From: JAENWD01 sp963796915
GTDB taxonomy: Bacteria > Acidobacteriota > Vicinamibacteria > Vicinamibacterales > JAENWD01
Assembly: GCA_963796915.1 (NCBI GenBank)
Contig: CAWCNI010000002.1
Coordinates: 1,364,001 to 1,428,000, forward strand
Reading direction: 5' to 3'
Length of the DNA stretch: 64,000 nucleotides
Positions 52,342-61,322 of the stretch are shown here, piece after piece (the stretch's first letter is position 1; every line of letters begins with the position of its first letter). The position numbers were made by a program, and so were the translations under genes. The notes beneath the pieces were generated by a model that made no database searches, was not told where the DNA came from, and was given only the letters and a program-made list of their open reading frames with translations.

Positions 52342-52872
52342 TCAGGACACCGTGACGTGCCAGGCGTAGAGCCACGCGACCAGCGCCGCCAGCGCGACCG
52401 CGATCGCCAGCGAGGGCCGGCCGGGCGTCACCGAGGAGCTCCCCGACTCGACGCTCTGTGGTCGACGGACCATCCACCCGACGGCGAGGACCAGCAGCAG
52501 CGGAGCGCCCCAGACCAGCAGCGTCGCGACGGCCGCGGCCGCCGGGATCCCGGCGACGGCGCCGACGCTCCCCGGCACGGCGGCCCTGTTGCGCACCTCC
52601 GGGATGACCAGCGTGACGACCGCCGGCAGCAGCGCCGCCCAGGCCATTGCCAGGCCTCGCGCCAGCGTCCAGCCGGTGCCGCCCGCCCGCTGTTCCCCCG
52701 CGGCCAGCGGCCGGTCCGAGGCCCAGAAGCCGAGCCCGAGCGGGCCCCAGAGCACTGTTATCAGCGCCGCGAATGCAGGCTTGCGCGCTCCGCGGGTCCG
52801 GGCGTCGTGCCAGACCCAGAGCGCGAGGATCAGGTTGAAGATGGCGTTCACCGCCAGCCTCGCACGCAGCAT
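52342..52872 (-). CDS. Small integral membrane protein of unknown function
   Basis: A 176-residue protein with four or five hydrophobic helices (LILALWVW, AALITVLWGPLGLGF, LAMAWAALLPAVVTLVI, AAAVATLLVWGAPLLLVLAVGWMV, AIAVALAALVAWLYAW) and a short polar linker rich in Ser and Arg. No family recognised. Its start codon lies inside a 12-bp perfect palindrome. Downstream genes on the same strand are the FG-GAP and SET proteins. Confidence 0.6.
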   Translation of the reverse strand: MLRARLAVNAIFNLILALWVWHDARTRGARKPAFAALITVLWGPLGLGFWASDRPLAAGEQRAGGTGWTLARGLAMAWAALLPAVVTLVIPEVRNRAAVPGSVGAVAGIPAAAAVATLLVWGAPLLLVLAVGWMVRRPQSVESGSSSVTPGRPSLAIAVALAALVAWLYAWHVTVS

Positions 52873-52895
52873 GCGGCGATTCTATCGCCGCATGC
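52869..52895. promoter_or_regulatory. 12-bp perfect palindrome over the start of a divergent gene
   Basis: GCATGCGGCGAT (52869-52880) and its complement (52884-52895) are separated by 3 nt. It spans the ATG of the minus-strand membrane-protein gene and lies about 30-40 bp upstream of the kinase -10 box, so it could be an operator shared by divergent genes or an mRNA hairpin that hides the start codon. Confidence 0.5.
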
Positions 52896-52923
52896 CCGAG
52901 CGCGTCCCGCATGACCTTCGACA

Positions 52924-52929
52924 TACAAT
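52924..52929 (+). promoter_or_regulatory. -10 box TACAAT for the kinase gene
   Basis: TACAAT ends 7 nt before the GTG at 52937, with no Shine-Dalgarno sequence, suggesting a leaderless transcript. No -35 match. Confidence 0.4.
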
Positions 52930-52936
52930 TTCTACG

Positions 52937-54652
52937 GTGCTGGCCGTTGGCAGTCTGATCGACGGGAAGTATGAAATTCGCGGCCATCTGGGTGGCGGCG
53001 GCATGGGCGACGTCTACCTCGCGCGACGCACCATGCTCGGCGACGATGTCGCGCTGAAGCTGATACGGCCATCGCCCGATCCCTCGGGCTGGCGCGAGCG
53101 GTTTTTCCGGGAAGCCCGGGCCTGCGCGCAACTCCGGCATCCGAATATCGTGTCGGTGCTCGATTTCAGCATCGACGCGCAGGGCCAGCCGTACCTGGTG
53201 ATGGAACATCTGAACGGCCCCAGCCTTGCCGACGAGCTCGGCGTCCGGCGGCGCTTCGACATCCCCGCTCTCCGTCAGGTGGCGCGCGCGATCGGCGGCG
53301 CGCTGTCCCTGGCGCATGCCAGCGGCATGGCCCATCGCGACCTCAAGCCGCAGAACGTCGTCAGTCACCGGTTTCAGTCGGGCGAGATTGTCTACAAGGT
53401 CATCGACTTCGGTCTGGTCACCTTGCGTGCCGGCGACGATCAACAGACGCCGATTACAGCCGCGCATGAGTTCCTCGGCACCGTGGCCTACGCGGCGCCC
53501 GAGCAGTTCACTGGCGCGACGGCCGATGCACGCTCCGACCAATACAGCTTCGGCGTGATCGCGTACGAGTTGCTGGCGGGGAAGCGCCCCCTCGACGGCG
53601 ACGGGCTCATGGCGATGGTGGACAGCCACCTCAACCAGGCTCCACGACCGCTCGCCGACGTGAGGCCCGACGTGCCGCCGTCGATCTCCACCGCGATCAT
53701 GCGCGCCCTCGAGAAGACCCCCGACCGGCGGTGGCCGAGTGTCGCGCACTTCGTCCACGCGCTGACCGATGGCGACGGCGAGGAGACCGTGTCCGCGGAC
53801 ATGCCGGCCTCGGCGCTGCTCGGCACGTACGATCTCGGGGCGGTGATCGGGACAGGACGCTTCGGCAGCGAGATTCACGCCGGCACGCATCGCGCCCTCG
53901 GGCTGCCCGTCGCCATCCGGCTGCTCAAGACCTCCGGTCGAGACGATCGCGACGCGCTGCGCGAGCGGTTCCTGCGCGAGGCGCGCGCGCTCCAGATTCC
54001 ACATCCGAACCTGCTCCAGGTGAGGGATTTCGGACAGGACGGCGATCGGTTGTACCTGGTGACCGACCTGCTGCCCGGCGTGAGCCTTGCCGAGCGGCTC
54101 TCACGTGACGGCCCGTTGCCGCTGGCGACGCTGAACGCGTTCATGCGGCAGATCGTCGAGGCCGCCGGCGCCCTGAATCGTCGTGGCAGCTTCATCTCCG
54201 GGCTGCATCCGGGCATCATCCGCCTGGTCGCCGACGGCGACGGCGAGCGTGTCGTCATCTCCACGGCGGGCGTATCGCAGATCCAGGATGTGCTCTCGAC
54301 GATCGACGAGAGCACGCTGCGCGCGCAGGCCGGCGACATGACAGAGCTTCAATATGTGGCGCCAGAGATTCTGACGGGCCAGTCGGCCAACGCGCGCGCG
54401 GACCTCTACACGATTGGCGCGCTGGGCTACGAGATGGCGACCGGCAGGCGCCCGTACGACGCGCGCTCTCTGCCCAGCCTGCTGGGGCTCGTGTTCGCGG
54501 GGCCGCCGCCGTCACCCGGCACGCTGCGCGCCGATCTGCCGGACCATCAGTCGACGGCGCTGCTTCGGGCACTTGCGCGCGACCCCTCGGATCGCTTTCA
54601 CGAGGGCGCGGCGTTCCTGTCGGCATGGACGGCCGCCGGCGCCGCGGCCTGA
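52937..54652 (+). CDS. Tandem Ser/Thr kinase-pseudokinase
   Basis: A 571-residue soluble protein with two protein-kinase folds. Domain 1 (about 12-280) is complete: GGGGMG glycine loop, VALK (Lys41), HRDLKPQN (Asp135), DFG (157-159) and APE. Domain 2 (about 297-570) keeps the fold (GAVIGTGRFGSE, VAPEILTG, RADLYTIGALGYEMATGRRPYDA) but has VAIR for VAIK (Arg328), LHPGIIRL at 423-430 for HRDLKPxN, and STAG at 442-445 for DFG. All three catalytic residues are lost, so it is a pseudokinase. No transmembrane helix, PASTA or TPR module. The start (GTG at 52937) follows a -10 box; the longer upstream frame overlaps the divergent gene. Presumably regulatory phosphorylation. Confidence 0.85.
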   Translation: MLAVGSLIDGKYEIRGHLGGGGMGDVYLARRTMLGDDVALKLIRPSPDPSGWRERFFREARACAQLRHPNIVSVLDFSIDAQGQPYLVMEHLNGPSLADELGVRRRFDIPALRQVARAIGGALSLAHASGMAHRDLKPQNVVSHRFQSGEIVYKVIDFGLVTLRAGDDQQTPITAAHEFLGTVAYAAPEQFTGATADARSDQYSFGVIAYELLAGKRPLDGDGLMAMVDSHLNQAPRPLADVRPDVPPSISTAIMRALEKTPDRRWPSVAHFVHALTDGDGEETVSADMPASALLGTYDLGAVIGTGRFGSEIHAGTHRALGLPVAIRLLKTSGRDDRDALRERFLREARALQIPHPNLLQVRDFGQDGDRLYLVTDLLPGVSLAERLSRDGPLPLATLNAFMRQIVEAAGALNRRGSFISGLHPGIIRLVADGDGERVVISTAGVSQIQDVLSTIDESTLRAQAGDMTELQYVAPEILTGQSANARADLYTIGALGYEMATGRRPYDARSLPSLLGLVFAGPPPSPGTLRADLPDHQSTALLRALARDPSDRFHEGAAFLSAWTAAGAAA

Positions 54653-54685
54653 ACGACTCATCTTGCATTCTTGTCTGGAGGGGGA

Positions 54686-56137
54686 ATGACTCGACGCGTG
54701 GGGATTGGATCGCTCTGTCTGCTGTTGCTGCTCGCAGCGGCGTCCGCGCGGCCGACCGGGCAGGGCCCGCTGTTCACCGACGCCTTTCCCCCCGAGGAGT
54801 TCGCTGCCCGGCGGGCCAAAGTCTTCGACGCGATCGGCGACGGCATCGCCGTCATCGAAGGCGCGGCTGAATATCCGGGGTTCCTGCGTTTCCGGCAGGC
54901 CAGCCAGTTCTACTACCTCACCGGCGTCGAGGTGCCGCGCGCGCTGCTGATGCTCGACGGCCGCAGCCATCAGGCGACGCTGTTCCTGGCCCCCCGCAAC
55001 GAGCGCCTCGAGCGCTCCGAAGGGCCGGTGCTCGTCCCGGGCGACGCGGCGGCCGCACTCACCGGCCTGTCGTCGGTGATGGCGAGGGACGATTTCAAGG
55101 CGGCGTTTGTCGCCGCCGCCACGACGAGGCGGCTCGTCTACGCGCCAATCCGCGCCGAGAGCCCGATGGCCGGCACGCCGCTCTCCTCGATCGCCAGCGC
55201 GAGGGCGACTGCCGAAGACCCGTGGGACGGACGGCCATCCCGCCAGCAGCAGTTCATCTCGCGGCTCCAGGCCGCGGCGCCCGGGATCGTCATCAGGGAT
55301 CTCGACCCGATCCTCGACGGCCTGCGCTTCATCAAGACTCCGCGGGAGATCGCGGCAATCCGCGAAGCGACGCGGCTGGCGGGGCTCGGCATCATGGAAG
55401 GCATCCGCAACGCGCGCCCCGGGATGCGGGAATACGAAGTGGAGGCGATGGCCGACTACGTCTTCAAGCGCGGCGGCGCGTTCGGCGTCGCGTATTTCGC
55501 CCTCGTCGCGACCGGCGTCAACGCCTTCTACCCGCACTATCACGCCGGCACAGCGACACTGAAAGACGGCGACTTCGTGATCTTCGACTACGCACCGGAC
55601 TACCACTACTACAGCTCGGACGTCACGCGGATGTTTCCGGCCAGCGGCCGCTTCTCGCCGCGCCAGCGCGAGCTCTACACCGTGTATCTGCGCCTCTACC
55701 AGGCGCTGATGCAGTCGATCGTGCCCAACGTGGCGCCGCGCGAGATCATCAAGGCCGCCGTGGTCAAAATGGACGCGATCCTGGCGTCCTACCACTTCAG
55801 CGCGGAGGACACGCGGGCCGCCGCAACGGCCTTCGTGGACCGCTACCGCCACAGCACGGCCAACGGACTGGGGCACACCGTCGGCATGGAAGTGCACGAC
55901 GTCTACCCGCTGACGGAAGTGCTCAAGCCAGGCATGGTCTTCACCATCGAACCGGCGCTGACGATCGATGCCGACCGCACCTACATCAGGCTCGAGGACG
56001 TGCTCGTCGTCACCGACACCGGGTACGAGAACCTGTCGTCGTTCGCGCCCGTCGAGCCCGACGCCATCGAAGCCCTGATGGCGGAACCTGGTCGATTCAA
56101 GATGCCATCCGCCGCGCCAACGGCGAACGGGCGGTAG
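54686..56137 (+). CDS. Exported aminopeptidase P family (Xaa-Pro) peptidase
   Basis: M24B-type metallopeptidase that removes N-terminal residues preceding proline. About 483 residues from the ATG at 54686, which follows GGAGGGGG; a signal peptide (IGSLCLLLLLAAASARP) indicates export. N-domain (EFAARRAKVFDAIGDGIAVIEGAAEYPGFLRFRQASQFYYLTGVEVPRALLMLDG) and C-terminal pita-bread domain with metal ligands in DFVIFDYAPDYHYYSSDVTRMFPASG (two Asp), GLGHTVGMEVHD (His), FTIEPAL (Glu) and YIRLEDVLVV (Glu). Follows the kinase gene after 33 nt and precedes the DUF885 gene, another peptidase-like protein. Confidence 0.92.
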   Translation: MTRRVGIGSLCLLLLLAAASARPTGQGPLFTDAFPPEEFAARRAKVFDAIGDGIAVIEGAAEYPGFLRFRQASQFYYLTGVEVPRALLMLDGRSHQATLFLAPRNERLERSEGPVLVPGDAAAALTGLSSVMARDDFKAAFVAAATTRRLVYAPIRAESPMAGTPLSSIASARATAEDPWDGRPSRQQQFISRLQAAAPGIVIRDLDPILDGLRFIKTPREIAAIREATRLAGLGIMEGIRNARPGMREYEVEAMADYVFKRGGAFGVAYFALVATGVNAFYPHYHAGTATLKDGDFVIFDYAPDYHYYSSDVTRMFPASGRFSPRQRELYTVYLRLYQALMQSIVPNVAPREIIKAAVVKMDAILASYHFSAEDTRAAATAFVDRYRHSTANGLGHTVGMEVHDVYPLTEVLKPGMVFTIEPALTIDADRTYIRLEDVLVVTDTGYENLSSFAPVEPDAIEALMAEPGRFKMPSAAPTANGR

Positions 56138-56183
56138 GAACTACCGGGCAGCCTGGTGGCTGCCTGCGATTGCCGGAGGAGTC

Positions 56184-57936
56184 ATGACGCGCGTGTCCCG
56201 GTTCGTCCTGTGCGGTTCTCTCCTGGGGATGTCGGTGGCCGGCTGCTCGCAGCCCCCGACGCCCCCGCCCTCGGCCGACACCGTGTTCCAGGTGGTCGCG
56301 GACGAGTTCGTGTCCGACTTCCTGAAGCGCAATCCCTCGGCGGCGACCTACCTGGGAGTCCACGACTACGACGACCAGCTCGAGGACCCGTCACGGGCGG
56401 CTGTTGACGCCGAGATTGCCTCGCTGAAGCAGTTCCGCCAGCGCTTCGCCGCGCTGGAGCCTGGCGTGCTCACGGCGGCCAACCAGCTGGATCGCCTCCA
56501 GGCGATGACAGCCATCGACTCGCGACTGCTCGATCGCGAAGTGATCAAGCCGTGGGCCCGAAATCCTGATACCTACAGCAGTGGCCTCACGCAGACGGCC
56601 TACATCATGATCAAGCGCAACTTCGCGCCGCCCGCCGTGCGGCTCAAGGCGCTGATTGCCCGCGAGAAGCTGATGGTGAAGGTGTTCGACGCCGCGCGCG
56701 TGAACCTGGACAACCCGCCGCCAGATCTACACGGACATCGCGCTCGAGCAGGTGGACGGCAACCGCGAGTTTTTCGCTACCGCCGTGCCCGAAGCGTTCA
56801 CCTCGGTCCTCGACCAGGACCTGCTCGCCGAATTCAAGACGACCAACCAGGCGGTGCTCGATGGGTTCACCGCATACAAGACCTTCCTGGCCAAGGACCT
56901 CAAGCCGCGATCGCAAGGCAAGTTTGCGTTCGGCGCCGCCACGCTGGCGGCCAAGTTCGAGGCCGACGAGATGATCGACGTGCCGCTCGATCGACTGCTC
57001 GCCATCGCCCAGGCGGATCTGCCCGCAACACCGACGCGTTCAACAAGACGGCGGCCCTGATTGCGCCGGGGCGCACGCCCCGGCAGGTGCTCGATGTCGG
57101 TGTCCGCCGATCATCCCGCGGCGGCCGACCTGTTGGCGGTCACGCAGGTCGCGACTCGACGGCCTGCGCCACTTCATCGAAGAGCATCGCACTCGTCACG
57201 ATGCCGGCGTCGGTGCCGGCGAAAGTCGTCGGAGACGCCGCCGTTCATGCGCGCCTTGACGTCGGCGTCGATGGACACGCCCGGCCCGTTCGAGACGAGG
57301 GCGCCGAGGCCTACTACAACGTGACGCTGCCCGATCCGAAGTGGCCCGCGGCGAGACGTCGAGAGCTACATGCGCGCGCGGTACCTGCCGGCCGATCACC
57401 AATGTCTCGGTCCACGAGGTCTACCCCGGCCACTACATCCAGTTTCTCTATGGCCCGCAGTTTCCATCACGCATCCGCAAGGTCTACGGCGCGGCAGCAA
57501 CTCTGAAGGGTGGGCGCACTACTGCGAGCAGATGATGCTCGACGAGGGCTCCGCGGGCAACGATCCGAAATACCGGCTGGCGCAGCTGCAGGACGCGCTG
57601 CTGCGCGACGTGCGCTTCATCGTCGGCATCAGGATGCACACGCGCGGCATGACCGTCGAGCAGGCGCAGGCGATGTTCGAGAAGCAGGGCTTCCAGTCGC
57701 AGCCGGTCGCGATATCGGAGGCCAAGCGCGGCACCGCGGATGCCGACGTACGGCTATTACACGCTCGGCAAGCTGATGATCCTGAAGCTGCGCGACGACT
57801 ACAAGGCAAGAAGTCGGCGCGGCCTTCAGCCTGCGGGACTTCCACGACGCGTTCTTGAAGCTGGGCCCGCTGCCGCTGCCGCTGGTGCGCAAGCGCGATG
57901 CTCGGCGACCCTGGCGATCCGCTGCCTGCGCCGTAG
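56184..57936 (+). pseudogene. DUF885 lipoprotein (metallopeptidase-like), many frameshifts
   Basis: The start is normal: lipobox signal FVLCGSLLGMSVAGC (lipid Cys21), then FVSDFLKRNPSAATYLGVHDYD, intact to about codon 180. From 56719 to 57897 the conserved DUF885 sequence hops among the three frames at some fourteen places. Reconstructed order: IYTDIALEQVDG, KTFLAKDLKPRSQGKF, NTDAFNKTAALIAPG, VSADHPAAADLLAV, LDGLRHFIEEH, VTMPASVPAKVV, TPPFMRALTSASMD, EAYYNVTLPDPKWP, SVHEVYPGHYIQFLYGPQF, SEGWAHYCEQMMLDEG, TYGYYTLGKLMILKLRDDY and FSLRDFHDAFLKLGPLPLP, to a TAG at 57934. The likely zinc motif HEVYPGH is intact. Substitutions are few, so sequence error is more likely than old decay. Confidence 0.85.
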
Positions 57937-57977
57937 CGCGGGGAGCCGTGCCTCATCGGCGCTGCCGGCGCTTGTCG

Positions 57978-58949
57978 TCAGTGGGCGTTGGCGAACGTCG
58001 CGGCGCCGAGCAGCCCGGCCTGCGGGTTGACGATCACCTTGATCGGAATGGTCTGCAGCAGCTCGGTCATCGGGCCTTTCTCGTGGAAGGCCTTCAGGAA
58101 CGCCGGTTGCTCCAGCAGCGCGATGTTCTTCGGCGCGATCCCGCCGCCGACATACAGGCCCCGTGTCGCCACGGTGCGGACCGCCAGGTTGCCGGCTTCG
58201 GCGCCGTAAGCCGAGACGAAGATCGCCATCGTCTCGACGCAGTGCGGGCAGGCGCCGGTCTTGGCCTTTTCCGACGCGATCCGCGGCAGGTCCGGCGGCG
58301 GGCTCGCATCGAGCGGCACGCACGCGTCGTCCTCGTGCGTGAAGTGGTACAGGTTGTTGAGGCCGATCCCCGAGACGACCATCTCCACTTCGGCCCGGCC
58401 AAACCGCGCCGTGAGCCATTGCACCAGTTGCCACTCTCGTGCCGTGCGTGCGGGAAAGTCGGCGTGGCCGCCTTCCGAGGGCGCGGGCGCGAGATGACGG
58501 CCGTTGTTGAAGAGGAATGACTGGCCCATGCCGGTGCCCGCCGCCAGCAGCGCCGCATTGCCCGAGAGGTTCGGCTCACCCGCCTGCAGCACGTGCAGTT
58601 CTTCAGGCTGAAGCACCGGCACCGAATGCGCGATCGACACGAGGTCGTTCAACAACCGCACGCGTCCGAGGCTGAGCTCGAGGGCGATTGCGCTGCCGTC
58701 CACCTTCCAGGGCACGTTGGTCATCCATGCCGTGTCGTCCATGACCGGGCCGGCGACACCGAAGCAGGCGGCCTCGACCGGTGGCGCGCCGCCGGGCTGC
58801 GTGTTGAGGAACTCGCGAATCATCGGCACGAGGCCGTCGTAGTTCAGTGTCGGGAACGACTCCACCGCGACGGGCGTGGGCCTGTGCGGCGCACGGTTGA
58901 ACAACCCGAGCAGAGTCTTGGTGCCGCCGACGTCACCGGCAAGGATCAT
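57978..58949 (-). CDS. glk: Glucokinase
   Basis: Phosphorylates glucose with ATP for glycolysis. The 323-residue protein is of the bacterial ROK-distinct Glk family: MILAGDVGGTKTLLGLFNR (phosphate loop), AACFGVAGPVMDDTAWMTNVPWKVDG, LLNDLVSIAHSVPVL, AAGTGMGQSFLF, SEGGHADFPARTARE and IVNPQAGLLGAATFA. A TACAAT -10-like box 9 nt before the ATG suggests a leaderless mRNA. It converges with the DUF885 gene and diverges from the MerR-TPR gene. Confidence 0.92.
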   Translation of the reverse strand: MILAGDVGGTKTLLGLFNRAPHRPTPVAVESFPTLNYDGLVPMIREFLNTQPGGAPPVEAACFGVAGPVMDDTAWMTNVPWKVDGSAIALELSLGRVRLLNDLVSIAHSVPVLQPEELHVLQAGEPNLSGNAALLAAGTGMGQSFLFNNGRHLAPAPSEGGHADFPARTAREWQLVQWLTARFGRAEVEMVVSGIGLNNLYHFTHEDDACVPLDASPPPDLPRIASEKAKTGACPHCVETMAIFVSAYGAEAGNLAVRTVATRGLYVGGGIAPKNIALLEQPAFLKAFHEKGPMTELLQTIPIKVIVNPQAGLLGAATFANAH

Positions 58950-58991
58950 GGCGCCCGGATTGTAATCCGAAGCGCGTTATCATGCCGATCG

Positions 58992-59810
58992 GTGTCCGAG
59001 TCGAACGATATCAGCGCGCGCGACGTCATCGCGCGGTATCCCGGACTGCGCGACGATCACCTGCGATATCTCGAGAAGTGGGGGCTCGTGCGGCCGTCGG
59101 TGCGGCCCGGCGCCGGTCGCAGCTACGGGTTTGCCGATCTCGCGGTCATCCGTCAGACGGCGACGGCGCTCGGCGAGGGACGTCCGTTCCGCGCCATCGT
59201 CCGCCAGCTTGAAGCCGAGCGGCACGGCCAGCTGACCCTGGACTTTCACGGAGAGCCCCGTCCCGCGCGTGTGCTCACACTCGCGCCGCGCCAGAGCCGC
59301 CCGGCGCCGGCCGGCAGCGACACGGCGCCGTCCGACGAGAACATCTCACGCGCCGAGGCGTTGTTTCTCGAGGCCTCGTCGCTCGATACCGGCGATCAGG
59401 GCGCCTGCGATCGTGCCGCGATGCTGTACCGCCAGGCGCTCATCGCCGACCCGTACCTGGTCGCGGCCCTCATCAACCTGGGCAACCTCCACTACGCGCA
59501 GGGACATCTGCCCGAGGCGCTCGCCCTCTACGAGCAGGGCGCGCTGCTGGCGCCGGACTTCTTCGAGGCGCACTACAACCGCGCCAACGTGCTGCACGAT
59601 GCCGGGCGATTCGAGGACGCCGCCGAGGCGTACCGCCACGCGCTGGCCGTGGATGACAGCCATGCCGACGCGCATTTTTATCTGGCGGTGACGTTCGAAA
59701 AGGTGGGGGCGTCGGCTGACGCCCGCCCGCACTGGCAGGCGTACCGGGCGCTGGCCCCTGACGGAGCGTGGGCCGAGCTGGCCCGGGAGTTCACCGAGCC
59801 CTACCAGTGA
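58992..59810 (+). CDS. MerR-type HTH protein with C-terminal TPR repeats
   Basis: A 272-residue protein starting at GTG 58992. Residues 8-75 have a MerR-like winged helix: SARDVIARYPGLRDDHLRYLEKWGLVRPSVRPGAGRSYGFADLAVIRQTATALGEG. A linker leads to three or four TPRs (ISRAEALFLEASSLDTGDQGACDRAAMLYRQALIADP, AALINLGNLHYAQGHLPEALALYEQGALLAP, AHYNRANVLHDAGRFEDAAEAYRHALAVDD). MerR-TPR proteins may be scaffolding transcription regulators that bind a partner through the TPRs. Overlaps the small Cys-rich gene by 10 bp at the 3' end. A TATCAT box lies 8 nt upstream. Confidence 0.8.
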   Translation: MSESNDISARDVIARYPGLRDDHLRYLEKWGLVRPSVRPGAGRSYGFADLAVIRQTATALGEGRPFRAIVRQLEAERHGQLTLDFHGEPRPARVLTLAPRQSRPAPAGSDTAPSDENISRAEALFLEASSLDTGDQGACDRAAMLYRQALIADPYLVAALINLGNLHYAQGHLPEALALYEQGALLAPDFFEAHYNRANVLHDAGRFEDAAEAYRHALAVDDSHADAHFYLAVTFEKVGASADARPHWQAYRALAPDGAWAELAREFTEPYQ

Positions 59811-60079
59811 TCCTCGCGCGGCTCGCGCTTGCGGGGCGAGCGGCGCAGCTTGAAGTACTCGCACTCGGGACACCAGGACTCGGGCTTGAAGCCCGCGCTG
59901 CCGGCGATTGGCAGCACGTCGCGGTGCGTGCAGCACTCCGATCCCTCGTCGGGCGGACGGCGCCAGCGGCACGACCGGAACTTCATCACGGCCGCCGAGG
60001 TGCCTGACGCGTCGGTCGTGGCGGCGTCGGCCGCGGGCGCCGGCGGAACGCCCGGCTCGCTACTGAAGTTGGACTCCAA
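59801..60079 (-). CDS. Small Cys-rich, probable metal-binding protein
   Basis: A 92-residue frame that overlaps the DEAD-box gene by 20 bp at its start and the MerR-TPR gene by 10 bp at its end. The conserved-looking part is the second half, from an internal Met32 (59986): KFRSCRWRRPP, CCTHRDVLPIAGSAGF and WCPECEYFKLRRSPRKR. Six cysteines and one His suggest a zinc site. Amino-acid bias in the first 30 residues is Ala/Ser-rich, so Met32 may be the real start. Unknown function. Confidence 0.55.
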   Translation of the reverse strand: MESNFSSEPGVPPAPAADAATTDASGTSAAVMKFRSCRWRRPPDEGSECCTHRDVLPIAGSAGFKPESWCPECEYFKLRRSPRKREPREDHW

Positions 60080-61319
60080 CCGATTTCTCCAAGGCGCGCA
60101 GCGCGCGCAATTCTTCCGGTGCCGCCAGCGTCAGCGCTGTGCCCGCCGTCAGGTCGCGGCCGGTCCGGCCGACGCGATGCACATACGCCTCGGGACTGGA
60201 CGGCACTTCGTAGTTCACGACGTGCGTGATGCCGTCGATGTCGAGCCCGCGGGCGGCGATGTCGGTGGCGACCAGCACCTTGTGCCTGCCGCTCCTGAAA
60301 CCCTCAACCGCGGCCATGCGCTGCTCCTGCGAGCGATCGCCGTGCAGCGCGACAGCCTTGACGCCGAGCTGATGGAGCTGCCGGGCCAGCCGATCGGCGC
60401 CGTGCTTGGTCCGGACGAAGACCAGGGTCGGCCCGTCGGCCTCCTTGAGGAACTTGGCCAGCCATTGCGGCTTGTCCCGGGCCTCGACGGTCTCGACGGT
60501 GTGGGTGATCGTGCGGGCGGGGCCGCCGAGGCGGCCAATCTCGATGTATTTCGGGGTCTTGACCAGGTCTGCGGCCAGCTTCAGCACTTCATCCGGCATC
60601 GTCGCCGAGAACAGCAGCGTCTGCCGGACCTTGGGCAACTGCGAGACGATCCGCTGGACATCAGGCCAGAAGCCCATGTCCATCATGCGGTCCGCTTCGT
60701 CGAGGACCAGCACCTCGAGCGCCGCAAAGTCGTGCGCCGCCGATCGCATGTGGTCCATCAGCCGGCCCGGCGTGGCTACGACGACGTGCACGCCCGCGCG
60801 CAGCGCGCGATCCTGCGGGTCCATTGGGACACCGCCGTAGACCGCGGCGCTCGTCAGTTTCGTGTGGTAGATGAGGCCCTGGATGGCGTCTTCGATCTGA
60901 ACCGCGAGCTCGCGCGTCGGCGCCAGGATCAGCGCCCGCGTCCCGGCGAGCACGCCGTGCTTTTCGGATTCGGCAATCAGCCGATGCAGGATCGGCAGCA
61001 CGAAGGCGACTGTCTTCCCGGTCCCCGTTTCCGCGCAGGCAATCACATCGTCGCCCGCGAGGGCATACGGGAGCACCGCACTCTGGACAGGCCGGGTTTC
61101 TTTGAAGCCGAGGTCCGCGACCCCGCGCGCGAGCGACGGGTGCAGCCCGAGATTGGCAAAGGCGATAGGCGCGGGATCGTGCGGCGCCTGCTCCCGCACG
61201 GTGTACGAAGTGGCCGGAGGCGTGAAGCCTGCCCCGGAGCCCGACCGCCGTGGACGGCGGCCGGTTGTACCGGCACCGGACTGACGGCGTGGTTGACGGT
61301 TGGTTGTGTTGGGATTCAA
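60060..61319 (-). CDS. DEAD-box RNA helicase (RhlE-like)
   Basis: ATP-dependent RNA helicase, 419 residues. All superfamily 2 motifs are present: Q motif region (FANLGLHPSLARGVADLGFKETRPVQ), AETGTGKT (motif I), PTRELAVQ (Ia), ATPGRLMDH, DEAD in VLDEADRMMD (II), SATMP (III), VFVRTKHGADRLARQL (IV), ATDIAARGLDIDGI (V) and HRVGRTGR (VI). A short basic N-terminus (RRQSGAGTTGRRPRRSGSG) probably aids RNA binding. It is 3 nt after infA on the same strand, so translation-related roles such as ribosome assembly fit. Confidence 0.92.
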   Translation of the reverse strand: MNPNTTNRQPRRQSGAGTTGRRPRRSGSGAGFTPPATSYTVREQAPHDPAPIAFANLGLHPSLARGVADLGFKETRPVQSAVLPYALAGDDVIACAETGTGKTVAFVLPILHRLIAESEKHGVLAGTRALILAPTRELAVQIEDAIQGLIYHTKLTSAAVYGGVPMDPQDRALRAGVHVVVATPGRLMDHMRSAAHDFAALEVLVLDEADRMMDMGFWPDVQRIVSQLPKVRQTLLFSATMPDEVLKLAADLVKTPKYIEIGRLGGPARTITHTVETVEARDKPQWLAKFLKEADGPTLVFVRTKHGADRLARQLHQLGVKAVALHGDRSQEQRMAAVEGFRSGRHKVLVATDIAARGLDIDGITHVVNYEVPSSPEAYVHRVGRTGRDLTAGTALTLAAPEELRALRALEKSVGVQLQ

Positions 61320-61322
61320 AGC

